Shown piece by piece: positions 44,801-54,980 of a stretch of DNA of 64,000 nt. The notes beneath the pieces are model-generated. The model saw nothing but the letters and a program-made list of their open reading frames with translations, was not told the origin of the DNA and made no database searches. Position 1 is the stretch's first letter; each line of letters opens with the position of its first letter. The stretch covers positions 62,001-126,000 of the forward strand of contig SADC01000909.1 in NCBI GenBank assembly GCA_004194705.1, given 5' to 3'. The DNA comes from Ditylenchus dipsaci (taxonomy: Eukaryota; Nematoda; Chromadorea; Rhabditida; Anguinidae). Position numbers and translations under genes: made by a program.

Positions 44801-47800
44801 TTAATTTCTAATAAGATGATAACTTTTAAAAAAGTTGGAAAACAGTAGGGTTTTTTTTAAACCACTTTTTTTCAAAATGGATTATCTCCTTTTCTACAAC
44901 CATAGATGTTTTCAAAAATTTGAATGGAGATTTATTCGATTTGAGCCTTCAGACAGCAGAACAAAAACCCGATGCTAAAAACACGAATTTGAATTCAAGG
45001 CAGGTACACTAATGTACTTTTCAAAAAGATTTGTACTTTTTTACGACCCTAATTTTTGGACAAAAAAAATTCTTTCAAAATGGCAATAAGAAGGGCAAAA
45101 CTTTTTTTGTCACAGATTCACTTTTTTTTGTACCAGATTCACTTTTTTCTGTCACAGATTTGATTTGTCACAGATTCACTTTTTTGTACCAGATTCACTT
45201 TTTCTGTCACAGATTTCCTCATTTCTGTCACAGATTTGGTTCTCGACACGATATCAACAATTTTTAAAATTTTTTGTGTGAAATTCAGGGTGGGCAAAGA
45301 CCAGATGGCTGGAGACCCACTCCGGAATGGCCAAAAGGCCAAAATTATTGGTTTTTTGGGGGTTTACTAAAGGGGGTGTAAACTTTTTGGGAAAACCGAT
45401 TGAGCGGATCAGATTCGGGTCCGATCGGCTAAATCGTTCAGAATTCCAGGTTTATGGTGGTTTAAGCGGCTTAGAGTGGATTTGTGAGTGATTTAGCCGA
45501 TCGGACCCGAAAACTGATCCGCTCAATCGGTTTTTCTCATAAATTTACACCCTCTTTAGTAAACCCCAAAAAACTAATAATTTTGGCCTTTTGGCCATTC
45601 CGGAGTGGGTATAAGCCATCTGGTCTCACACCCCCCCCCCAAAATTCAAAATCATAATCACTTTCGAAATTTCGCGCCAAACATAAAAATTCGAAAAATG
45701 GTCAATTTTGGACCCTAATTGTTTTGTATGTCAGATATGATTTTTTAAAACATTTTTTGTGAAATGCTGTTGACCAAAAATTCCTCATACTGAGGGCTTT
45801 CGAATAAGCCATCACGTACCCACAAAACCTGAAGAATTTCAAAAGGACAATTTCGGTCTGTTAAAAAAGTTCAAACATTTTCTTTAACTGGTTGACTTTA
45901 TTGAGACCCTAGATTATTTTTTGTCGATTTATTCTCAAACAAAACCGGAGACTTGAGAGAGGAGTAAATTTTCTACATTATGGTACCAAGGAAGTATGCG
46001 AAAAATACAAATTTTGGTGTCTCATACAAAAGTTGGACGGAAAACGCAAAAACCCCTATTTTTACTCGGAAAAATGCCACTTGTTTGCTTTAAACGGTCT
46101 CTAGTTTTTAAAATTCTGACTTTACAAAAATCGGTCTGACTTTTCTGGTTCCTGAATGTACAGGCTACATTTTGGTACATGGATTGCATTAAAAAGACCG
46201 TGGTTTTGCATTTTTTGTCCGTCGAATAAGTCATGAAACTTTTTTGCTATTTTAGGCAAGCCTGATGGTTCAAACAAGACGTGCCGCTAAAGTGAATAAC
46301 AAAAAATCGTCTTGCCAGCAAAACCATCTGCTCACCAAGTGTCCTTGTCGCCAATGGAAGATGTGCGGTTATGCAGCGGAAAGCTATCAGGTCAGCAACG
46401 TCGTGAGCGCTTCAACTAGCATCTGCGAGGATATCTCACCTTGGTAGGGCTTGCTTATTCAGTTATTCGATGCTTAACTGTTATTTGAACTCAAGACAAG
46501 CGCAAAGCAGCATCACAACTGAGTGAGCAGCAGTCTAAGCAATCATCTCAAGGACTTCTGTTTTGCTGGTGGGAAGGATGGTCGGCAAGTGATCGATAAG
46601 TACAGAGAAGGTTTGTAATAAAGTTGTCATTACTATGAAGATAACCAGTCTTTTAGCTGTGGAATAGGACGACTGCAGCTCTCGCTCTTCAAGATGATTG
46701 TGTCGCCATTACCGGAGGCAAGATTCAGATGATTCTCACGGCTGCTGATGTCACTGTCGAGCCGTTTTGGCCTGGTCTATGTGCAAAAACTCTCAATGGA
46801 GTTGATGTCAAGGTGGCTCTCCGATATCTTTGCAGTTAAATTATGTTCCAAATTTTCAGGATTTGGTCTCTAACATTGGATATGGTGTTGCAACTGCGCC
46901 TAGTGTTGCTTTCGCCGGTGATGGTTCCAAGCCTGAAGTCGCTGCCGCTCCTGCCAAGGAAGAGAAGAAGAAACAAGCGCCCAAGGAAACAAGTGAGGAA
47001 GAGGATATCGGATTCATCTTATTTGACTAAATTCTGCCTTTTAAGCGCTCCTCTTTTTCTGTTGTTACATGTTACGAATAAATTTGCTTTTTTCTTAACG
47101 CTCTTATTTTCCACAAAAATGTAAACGGAAATTATAAGTCACCACGTTGGATGGTGAATAGAGATGAACGAAGGTTTTCATAATTAGGAAATAGACAGAA
47201 TATCTTACAGAAAATTATTGGAAAATTTTGTGTAAGAAATGTTGTTTTGATTTTGATGTAGAAATTGATGTTAATGTCTATAAAACATTAGCTAAAATTG
47301 GTTCTAATTTTGAAAAGAAGTCAAGAAAACATATCCATGTCTTCAAAAAACACGTAAAAAAGGCTATAGCGACAAAAAACTCTTTTGAATTTCTTGGCGT
47401 TTTGTTTATTTTAAAGTAATTATGATTTTGAATTTTGGGGGGGGGGTGTGGTCTCTCCCCAACCCTGAATTTCACACAAAATTTTTAAAAATTGTTGATT
47501 TCGTGTCGAGAAACAAATCTGTGACAGAAATGAGGAAATCTGTGACAGAAAAAAGTGAATCTGGTACAAAAAAAAGTGAATCTGTGACAAAAAAAAGTAT
47601 TGCCCCAATAAGAATCGGATAAAATGGCATTTTTTGACAAAAAAGGACTAAATTGTATTTTATGGCCAAATGTACTTTACTTCAAAATTTTGAACTACGT
47701 ACAGTCGAGTCTCGATTTAACGATCACCCTGGGACCGACCCAGGTGATCGTTAAATCGAGAGTGATCGTTGAATCGAGGGCTAATTTGACGGAATTTATT

Positions 47801-48814
47801 ATTGAAGGGACCGATCCAGGTGATCGTTAAATCGAAGGTGATCGTTAAATCGGGTGATCGTTAAATCGAGACTCGACTGTACCGTTATTTAAGGGTACCA
47901 TTTTATTAAACAGAACACTGTGATAAAATTGTAATAATCTACTTTTCCCAGGTTTAGAACAGGAAGTATGGAGTCGGCCACATACAGCACTCTACCAGTA
48001 TCACAGGAAAGGACAAATAGGAAGCCGTTAGCAGCTTCCAGTATCAAGTATTTTAACTCTTGATCTGAAATTTGGAAATAAATTTTAAATATAATGATAA
48101 GATTGTTACCAGTCAGGAAGGATGGTTTACACAGGGAGGGGTCATGAGCTGAATTGTTTGTAGCAAGTTCTCTTATAGACTTCATGTGTGAAACTGCCAT
48201 CCTCAGAATCGTCAGCTTGTCTGGTTTTCTTCCCAATGCAGCACATTGAGGTACCATTTCAGCAAGTTCCTAAAAAATAGCTTCAGTCGAGGCTAGATAT
48301 TAATTCTCGATCTCGACTTGGATCTGCCTAATTTACGTTTTAATTTTTAAAATTTTCGGTCTCTGAAATGCAAAAGTTGTTTGTTGTCCTTAACCTGGCA
48401 CAGACAAACTTAACGAGTTGTGGGGGACCACCACCATCTATAGAAACGGTGATTGCTAAATTTGAATTAGCGATAAACAGTTCTTTTCTATATTCTTTTG
48501 ACGATGGACTACTTACCCTCATTTAAGTTTTAGTAATTCCTAGCGTCGTCAATGGTCAGAGTTCTTTAAGTGGTTTTAAGCTCTTAAAAACTAACATTAA
48601 TATAGTGGGTCATCTTATTCCTCCTCCTTCGCTCAATTTCACTGTGGTTTTCTCGTGCGAATCTGTCCTTGCCATCTCCATTGGAAGAGCCAGACATCAT
48701 AGAAGAGAGATTCGGATTAGCCATCGGCTGTTCTATGGATCCCATATTCAGATTGGACGGCATGGCTGAGGAAGAGCAGGCACCATCAAATTCATTTCCA
48801 GAGAATACATTCAT
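38864..48814 (-). CDS. ARNT: ARNT / cycle-type bHLH-PAS factor, with apparent frameshifts
   Basis: Nuclear class II bHLH-PAS partner that dimerises with AHR, HIF or clock-type PAS proteins on E-box-like DNA. Exons: 48596-48814 ([15 protein letters not shown], basic region and helix 1); 48110-48269 ([20 protein letters not shown], helix 2); 47943-48064 ([24 protein letters not shown]); 42221-42418 ([17 protein letters not shown]); 41884-42173 ([16 protein letters not shown]); 41684-41835 (TYVDQRA, PAS-B); and 38864-39402 ([12 protein letters not shown], then an N/Q/S-rich activation tail ending NNTTYMP). Phases join through 42418. The three middle exons need single-base frame changes to follow the family (see findings). 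ATG 48814 directly follows TTTATTAG. Two introns of 5.5 and 2.3 kb are filled with transposons and a P1-like gene. Confidence 0.88.
39727..39901. mobile_element. pogo-type MITE CAGTCGAGTCTCGATTTAACG
   Basis: 175 bp, perfect inverted ends CAGTCGAGTCTCGATTTAAC, TA on both sides, repeated internal ATTTAACGTACC units. Same termini as 47702-47879. Confidence 0.9.
39941..40912. mobile_element. Element with G/C-tract tandem ends, second copy
   Basis: Ends carry three units of TATTCCATTGTACCCCCCC, inverted at the right. The arms contain GGACCAGAAAAGCCATTTAA and GGGCTGTATTGGGAGGGGAA. A hairpin at 40470-40605 matches 28630-28750. Subfamily of 28310-29290 with a different unit next to the C-run. Confidence 0.75.
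41392..41592. mobile_element. Hairpin MITE, TTTAAAGGACCAT family
   Basis: Arms of about 90 bp with TTTAAAGGACCAT ends and GACAGTTCTCTTTCGTCTAT in each arm; loop near 41487. Intronic in ARNT. Confidence 0.85.
42549..42703. mobile_element. CCGTATTTCCTC MITE, GAAGCCC subfamily
   Basis: 155 bp flanked by TA; CTCTAATAGAAGCCCATGG at the left and its inverse at the right. Intronic in ARNT. Confidence 0.85.
42743..44663. mobile_element. GGGATTCGGGAT-array element, 9-bp duplication
   Basis: 1.9 kb between exact 9-bp copies of AGGTGAAAA (42734-42742, 44664-44672). The ends (AGGCTTGATC inverted) lead into arrays of GGGATTCGGGAT variants (42768-42850, 44510-44645). Inside are a 700-bp palindrome (42960-43716) and a GACTGGGTAC-repeat element (about 43720-44070). 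No transposase visible; the 9-bp duplication suggests MULE mobilisation. Confidence 0.7.
42985..43716. repeat. Large palindrome, about 350-bp arms
   Basis: Arms start GGCGCGAACCAGGCGTGCCA and are inverted at 43716. They share CAAATCTCTGGCACGCC, AGGCATGAGTACTCAACTTA and CTTTGGTTCGG motifs. It is nested in 42743-44663. The minus-strand open frame across it is not protein-like. Confidence 0.75.
45300..45620. repeat. About 320-bp palindrome
   Basis: Arms begin ACCAGATGGCT / AGCCATCTGGT, with GGCCAAAAGGCCAAAATTAT and CCGATCGGCTAAATC in each. The centre lies near 45455. Confidence 0.8.
46265..46390 (+). other. Possible exon upstream of the P1-like gene
   Basis: ATG at 46265 follows GCTATTTTAG by nine bases. 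The 42-codon frame ([15 protein letters not shown]..) ends at a GTCAGC donor at 46391. It matches nothing I know. It could be the first exon of a separate small gene or a false frame. Confidence 0.25.
46657..47030 (+). CDS. RPLP1: 60S acidic ribosomal protein P1-like
   Basis: P1 is a stalk protein of the large ribosomal subunit that, with P2 and P0, recruits GTPase factors. Two exons, 46657-46812 and 46860-47030, are joined in phase by a 47-bp intron ending TTTTCAG. Family signs: [48 protein letters not shown], an Ala/Pro/Lys hinge, and the acidic tail [11 protein letters not shown] (usual form D-D-M-G-F-G-L-F-D). The first eight or so residues of a normal P1, including the start Met, are not found in frame, and no upstream exon fits cleanly. 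An AATAAA lies at 47079. It lies inside an ARNT intron on the other strand. Could be a working gene with an unseen first exon or a captured/retired copy. Confidence 0.75.
47702..47879. mobile_element. pogo-type MITE CAGTCGAGTCTCGATTTAACG
   Basis: 178 bp flanked by TA, inverted ends CAGTCGAGTCTCGATTTAAC, internal GGTGATCGTTAAATCG units. Intronic in ARNT. Confidence 0.9.
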
Positions 48815-49095
48815 CTAATAAAAGTGTCTAAAATTCACAATGTACTGCAGCCAACCCGCTATTTGAAAGCGCTCCTAAGAACCGTGTAAAAGGCATCGTT
48901 TAACCGAAGTATCACGGTCGAATCGGAGGTCCCAACCCAATTTTTTATAGCTATTATTAAAATAAAGGAGGACAGACCTTAGGAGTGTATTTTTTTACTA
49001 TAAAACGGGATTTTGCAAGCTCGTGTTAACTAAATTTTTGTTTAGAACCCCTACTTTTTTACAATACTATAAAACTTTTACAATACTTCAACAAT
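48815..49095. other. Upstream of ARNT
   Basis: AT-rich. The T-rich CTTTTATTAG directly before the ARNT ATG on the minus strand is an acceptor-like site. No promoter motif can be claimed. Confidence 0.4.
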
Positions 49096-49109
49096 ACTAT
49101 AAATCCACC

Positions 49110-49925
49110 CGACAAAAACACATTAGACCAAAAATTAAATTTTTCTTCGAAAAAATTTTCCATGGTCCAATTTAGGGGCACCGTGGTAGTTTTCGGAGCT
49201 TTTTCAGAACTTACGTTTTTATCGGTACTCTAGTGAACACAGCTAGATACAAGTTCATAATCAATTTTTTTTTGGTATTTTTTGGCATTCGATTATAGAA
49301 TAGAACCCGAATGCCAGAAAGCAGGTTAAATTTTGAGAATGAAGTTGTATATGACTATGCCTGCAAATTTGTCAAAAAATTCAAAAAAGTTCCAGGTTTT
49401 TCAAAATTCTTGGTATTTTTTTTTTTTTTTTAATTTTTTTTGACAAATTTTTGCAAGCATACCGTATTTCCTGTAGTAAGGCGGCACCCTCTAATAAGGC
49501 GACACCCCCAACTTCGAGGGTCTATATCTCGAAGCAGAGTAAATATTTTGGTTATCTGTTTGATGCGTTTTCTTAACTCCCACGAGCTCTACCGATTCTA
49601 ATTTTTAGATTTTGGTTGAGCACCCGAAAATCTCGAGATTGAATTCGAATTTTTCGGATTTTCAGGGGTTTGAAAAATAAGGCGGCATGCCGCCTTATTA
49701 CAGGAAATACGGTAGTCATATATCCTCATTTTTAAATATAGCCCTGCGTTCTGGAATCGTTCCGAGTATAAACTTGCATGTTATCATGTTCACTAGAGTA
49801 CCGATAAAAAAGTAAGTTCTGAAACAGTTCCAAAAACTACCAGAGCTTTTGGACCAGGAATTTGTTTTTCGAAAAAAAAAATTCGAAATTTTGGTCTAGT
49901 GTGTTTTCCTCGGGTGGATTCATGC
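49110..49925. mobile_element. Inverted-repeat element split by a CCGTATTTCC MITE
   Basis: Arms CCACCCGACAAAAACACATTAG (left) and its inverse near 49920, with CGGTACTCTAGTGAACA in both. The MITE 49462-49712 sits between them. Confidence 0.65.
49462..49712. mobile_element. CCGTATTTCC MITE, GCGGCA subfamily
   Basis: 251 bp flanked by TA, nearly the same as 7023-7274. Perfect GGCGGCATGCCGCC at the inner right end. Confidence 0.9.
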
Positions 49926-51930
49926 TGTTATGGATTGGTGTAAAAAAGGTTAGGGGTTCAAAACAAAAATTAAATAAACTTAAGCTCGCAGAATCCAATT
50001 TTCTATTCAAAACACCCTCCTCCCCTATAGTCCGTTTTCCTATAAGGGTTAACTGTATACAAAAAATTGAAAGCCTATTTTTTGATAACAAAATTTATGT
50101 GCTCAGCAATGCTAATGGCCAAATAGCGAGCCTTTCTTTTATTTTAAGGCAAACTAGCTGCTTAAACCAGAAAATGAGATGCTCTGTTTTAATAAATAAG
50201 ACGAGCGGAATGTATGTGTGTGAGAACGGAAAGAAAAGTTTTTCTGCATATCATTTGACTAAACGGACAAATATCAAAAAGATTGTAAACGAAAACCAGA
50301 ACAGTGGGCACACCAAAAAATAAATGAAAAATAAAAGTTGTGATAAGACCGTTAAAAGCAGTCCTTTCAAATTAACACTCTCTTTTCTTTAATAAAATAA
50401 TAAATTACAGCACAATCGATCTTAAAGGTAAAAAAGTTGGTCACATGGGACAAAATAAAATTTATTTCAAGGTCATTTTACAGAAACAACTGTAACAAGA
50501 GAGTAACAACTAAAAATTTACCAAGATAGCTAGCTCCGTGATTCGCAATTAAGTAAAGACTTAATGGCTTAGAAATGACTAAAATGACTCTAGGTAAATT
50601 CTTCCTGCTCAAATTCCCCTTCTGCAAATTCTCCCTGGGTAAATTGTCCCTCCGGTAATTTAACCGAAGGCTGAAATGAGAAATAATTAAAAAGACAGCT
50701 AAGGCCAGATCACAAGGATGACATCAAAAAAATTACCGGATGAGGAAGTTAAAATAAGATAAAAATACTGAAAGAATGAGACTTGGCACTAAAATAAATC
50801 CACGAATACATATCTTGTTGATTAATGTGTAATTATATTTACAAATAAAAGTGCCTGGTTGTGATAATAAAAAAAGCCAGCAGCGCTACTACACAGCGGG
50901 AAAATTATCAGAAAAACAACAGCAATTGTAGAAAAAGACAAATAAAAAGAACTATCCAAGAAAAGGAAGTAAGAGAAGGAGGAGAAGAGTAAGACAGAAG
51001 CAATGGAAGCCAAATGATCGGCGGGTCGGTTTACTTAGCAACACACATATTAATAGGCGCAATATAAAGACATCGAGGAAGGGGCAAAGGGAAGAAACAA
51101 GTGGACAAAATAATCTAGGAAAACAAGACAGGGAGTCCTTAAAAGAGGGTAGTGAAAAGAAGGAATATACTACAGCTATCGCTGCTCTGTGTGACACATA
51201 TAAACCACTACCCACAGATGAGAGACAGAGAATGAAGGCCCCACGAGCGAGTTACCAGTCTATTAAGAAGAACCACAAGTTGCAATACCCATTATTCCAT
51301 AAAGAGTGCTACAATTACTAAGGAGTAAACAAGAGGCGAGAAATTTTCAAATAAGTCGTAAAGATAAATAAACGACAACACGTGGTGATACCCATTGAAG
51401 TGATCGCTGTATTTAGATAAGAGATTATAAAACGGAAATTAGCAATTAGCAGTGCTCGGATCAATTATTTTACAGACCAGAAAACCCGCAGCCCGATTGA
51501 AACCGCTATCAGTGTTCGTTCTCTGACAAAACAGTCGAACTGAGAAATACGAACAAAACCATATCTATTCTAATTAAACAACCCTCATCAATAAATACAC
51601 CTCACCGATTTTGATATTTAGCAAAAAACTTTAATTGAATTTTCATAACTACTATGAACTCTAACGATTCTAGTTTAGCACCCGAAAATCCGAACTGAAA
51701 AAAGACCCACCGGCATTTTATTTAACTATAAATGAAAATTTCAACACTTGAAAACTTGAAATCTAAACTTTTATTTTCATAGACAAGTGGCAGGCAACAT
51801 TTTATTGGCTGACTTACGAGCACATAAAATATATACACTTATGTAGCTAGAGGCATCGACATTTTATTTTATCAAAATATCCCGAACAACACACAACAAT
51901 GACAAGTGTACAAAAGAATAATGAACGAAT
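49926..51930. other. Intergenic stretch downstream of RTF2
   Basis: No protein with family motifs. The 153-codon frame at 49862-50323 is low-complexity and starts inside a repeat arm. 50690-51240 is purine-rich on the + strand. It would hold the RTF2 3' UTR. Confidence 0.4.
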
Positions 51931-51932
51931 TT

Positions 51933-53710
51933 TCAATAGAAGCACGGGTTATGAGTGACCCAGTGCTGAGCCGGCTGCTTCTTAGCCGCTTCACTAGTCG
52001 TAAAGAGAGATTTGACTGCCTTAGAAACGTTGGGATCATCTTGAATACTGCTAGTTTCCGCTTTTCTTTTCAACCCTGTCTCACTCTTGACAGATGATTC
52101 GACTTTCTTCGATTTCAATTTTTCCTGTTCAACTAAAAATGATACTATTAGCATTTAAGATGTGAATTGAGCTTATGGCAGGGTATGAAGCTCAAATTTC
52201 TCAAAAAAATTAAACTGGCCAGCTACAATTACCCCTACTTTAAACAATTTTGAAGAAAGTATGCCCTTTCGAAACAAAGAAGATTCGTATGCTGGCCCAC
52301 CTAGAAATAAAACATGAAACAGAATTCAAAATACCTTTTCCAGGACCAGCTTCTTCAATGGCAGCAGCCCTCTTACTTTCTTTGCATCAGCTCGTTCTTG
52401 TACAATTCGCTCCTGATAGACCGCAAGGAGTTCCTCATCAGGGTAGAGAGAAATGATCTGTTTAGCGACAAAAGGGCCGCCACAACCATTGCAAGTCGCC
52501 AGCTTGAGCTCATTAATCGCCTTCTCCGACACCACACATCCACAATTCCAGTTGACCGTAAAGCCGTTTGTTCCATTCATAGACATTGCCCTAAAATATC
52601 ACTATTTTCCTAGCACATCTTTAAAGATCCAAAATAAAATCATACGTCACTGGGCAAACATAGGGACTTTCATTGAAGTCCATGTAAGTATCTCCCTGAA
52701 ATCCATCAACTAGTTAATTGTGAAGCCATGGATGGAAAGAAATAACTAACCTTGTCCGGTCCTGAATCTTTCCAAGCCTTGTTGTCAGTCAAACGGAGCT
52801 CCTTGACATCACTCAGAGTTTTGATGTGCTTAGTTGTCTCATTCAGGTGTAACTTCTTGTTGAGCTTCGCCTCGATGATGGCCTCTTTGTTGTAGAGTCT
52901 AAAATGTACTCTGGTAAAAAAATTAATAGCTAAATCAGTTTCCGCTTCCAAAACTATAGTTTCTGGCACTAAATAAATCATTTCTGGCACTAATTTGTTC
53001 GTGAGCAAAATGTTGGTTTCTGACACTAAATCAATTAATTTTGGCACTAAATCTTGATTTCTGGCACTTAATGTTAATTTTCGCATCAAAGGTTGATGTC
53101 TGGCATTAAATCCATTATTTCTGGCACTAGATCGGCACTGAGCTTAGCCTTGCAGTAGAAAACTTGTTTAAACTGCGGTGATGAGTTGTAATTCTTACTT
53201 CGTCTACTCTTCACCATATCATTTGTTCCACAAATCGGCCTCATCTTTTCATCCAGTGGACTTCATGGTCGACCATTAAATACCAGCAAAACTATTTGTT
53301 TACAGCTACGCATAGCTCCAACAATATGAAAAAGTACGGATTTCGGCTCTTCACCGCAGTTCAGTCAATTTTTTCTGCTACAAGGCCGAGTTCAGTGTCG
53401 ATTTAGTGTCGAAATTAATAGATTTAGTGTCAGAAACCAACGTTATGCTCACGAACAAAATTTAATGCCATAAACTATAGATTAGGAGGCGGAAACTAAT
53501 TATATCTATAAATAATCAGCTTTGCCGGATAGTAAAAAGGTCTAACCGTCCAAGCTTGCAGGCCACAATCGGCTTCTTGAGTGGCAATTGAGTCAATTGA
53601 CAAGTTCTCCAAATCACTGCAGCCGCAACATTCTTGTCGATCTTTTCCTTCTTCTTCTTATTGCGAACTAATTCACATCGCTTTGGAATAGTTCCTCCGT
53701 CGGCTCCCAT
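51933..53710 (-). CDS. RTF2: Replication termination factor 2 (RTF2)
   Basis: RTF2 is a nuclear, RING/U-box-like protein that acts at stalled or terminating replication forks. Five exons join in phase to a 269-residue protein: 53547-53710, 52751-52898, 52646-52695, 52335-52590, 51933-52124. Family signs: MGADGGTIPKRCELV at the start; LKKPIVACKLGRL then YNKEAIIEAKL across the first junction; IKTLSDVKELRLTDNKAW; YVCPVT; NWNCGCVVSEKAI with CNGCGGPF; and the C-terminal block VKSLFTTSEAAKK then HWVTHNPCFY. Human RTF2 is 306 residues, so this is slightly short in the middle. ATG 53710 lies 15 bases after TTTTTTTTTAG. A TTTCTGGCACTAAAT repeat fills part of intron 1. No frame break seen; very likely functional. 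Confidence 0.95.
52955..53140. repeat. TTTCTGGCACTAAATC tandem repeat in RTF2 intron 1
   Basis: About eight imperfect 15-30 bp units with the core TTCTGGCACTAAAT. A partly inverted, diverged version lies at 53395-53500. Non-coding. Confidence 0.65.
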
Positions 53711-54105
53711 GATAAGTTTGATATTTCTAAAAAAAAAGTCTGATTACTTGCTGACATGTAAGTTAGTAACATCTCATTACAAAGACTATTATTAACATCA
53801 ATTTTGGCCATATCTTGTTGATTTTGCCGTAATAAATGGGACAAAAACCTCCTCAACTGGCTCGACAATAATTTTTCGTTCGATGGATAAGCATAGGATC
53901 TTCAGCATCCTCTGCTCCATTTGTATGTTCGCTGTATTTACCTGATTCAACGCCATGTGAATTCTTTCCCTAGAGACCGACTCAAAAGGTTCAACTCTTG
54001 ATTCAAGAGATAAGTCTACATAACACAGATTGACACAGAAATGAGCCTTGTCATAAATTAAAAATATGGCCGAAACTCAATGGGTAGAAAAATAGGGCCA
54101 CCCTG
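53711..54105. other. Upstream of RTF2
   Basis: No gene recognised. A T9AG acceptor-like run stands just before the RTF2 start on the minus strand. Confidence 0.4.
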
Positions 54106-54109
54106 CATA

Positions 54110-54273
54110 CCGTATTACCTCTACAACGCTCCTGCTTTAATAAACGCTCCCCCCTAAATTTTAACTAAGATTTCAGAGTTACGACCATTTTTGATTGACA
54201 AATTGTCAATGGCGATTGCTTAATTATCAGAGCCGTGTCCCCCATGCCCGTGGCGTCTATTAGAGAAATAGGG
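54110..54273. mobile_element. CCGTATTACCTC MITE
   Basis: Diverged member with ends TACCGTATTACCTCT and, inverted, TACCCTATTTCTCTAATAGA; subterminal AACGCTCC replaces the GCGGCA/GAAGCC block. Flanked by TA. Confidence 0.7.
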
Positions 54274-54329
54274 TATTCGATAACGAAAACTTGTTAGCAA
54301 CTAATGCAAATGAAACGAGAAATAGGGTA

Positions 54330-54503
54330 CAGTCAGACTTCTTTATAAGCTACACTCCATATAAGCTATACCTCGTTAGAAGCTACACCTGAGTCCGGTC
54401 CCAAATGGGGTATGTTCCGTATATACTCCTATATAAGCTAGACCTCTCTATAAGCTACATCTAGGATCGGTGCCGAGGTGTAGCTTATAGCGAAGTTTGA
54501 CTG
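54330..54503. mobile_element. CAGTCAGACTTC pogo-type MITE
   Basis: 174 bp flanked by TA. Ends CAGTCAGACTTCTTTATAAG and inverted CAGTCAAACTTCGCTATAAG; internal ATAAGCTACACC units. Inserted at a TA in the second copy of a 54-bp direct repeat. Confidence 0.85.
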
Positions 54504-54543
54504 TATTCGATAACGAAAACTTGTTAGCAACTAATGGGGCGAC

Positions 54544-54645
54544 GGTCATTTGGTCCCCGGTCATTTGGTCCCGGTCATTTGATCCCGTCATTTGATCCCC
54601 GGTCATTTGGTCCCCTGGTCATTTGGTCCCCGGTCATTTGGTCCC
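54544..54645. repeat. Left terminal array of MULE-A
   Basis: Seven units of 14-16 bp, GGTCATTTGGTCCCC with G/A variation at the tenth base. Unit order and variants mirror the right array. Confidence 0.95.
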
Positions 54646-54980
54646 AAAGCCGCCAGTTTAAATTTTTTTAAATGTTTTTCCATGATGTCTTGAACGAAAC
54701 CTATGTCGATCCAAATTTGAGACTTGCAAATCGTTTAGCTCTTGTTTGCAAGATGCTCATGTGTTTCTAATAAGTCAAACTTCAAACATCTGGCATTACA
54801 GCTATCCGACACTCTTGGTTATTTTTCATCCTAAATCTACTTTATTTGACTGCAATTGGCTTTTTCTTTGTTAAACGGCATCCCTAATTATCTGACACTT
54901 TAATTATCCAGCACTCTGAAGCTAATCCCAAAGGATGCCGGATAAACTAGCTAAGACTGTATCTTTTTATTTTTACTTGT

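Larger units (their letters stand above)
45010..47655. mobile_element. Inverted-repeat unit enclosing the P1-like gene
   Basis: The left arm (about 45030-45300 plus 45615-45660) and right arm (about 47417-47650) are inverted. Both have stacked TCTGTCACAGATTCACTTTT units, TTCTCGACACGA, AATTTTTAAAATTTTTTGTG and a C10-12/G10 run with TTTTGAATTTTGG. The left arm is itself interrupted by a palindrome (45300-45615). The enclosed 1.75 kb carries the P1-like gene. Whether this is one mobile unit or two separate inverted copies is not proven. Confidence 0.55.

Noticed and set aside
49862..50323. 153-codon open frame
   Set aside because: Lys/Asn/Ser-rich, starts inside a repeat arm and shows no conserved motif; AT-rich sequence often gives such frames.
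53235..53500. Second copy of an RTF2 exon in intron 1
   Set aside because: The similarity is only the TTTCTGGCACTAAAT repeat; no RTF2 coding sequence is present.
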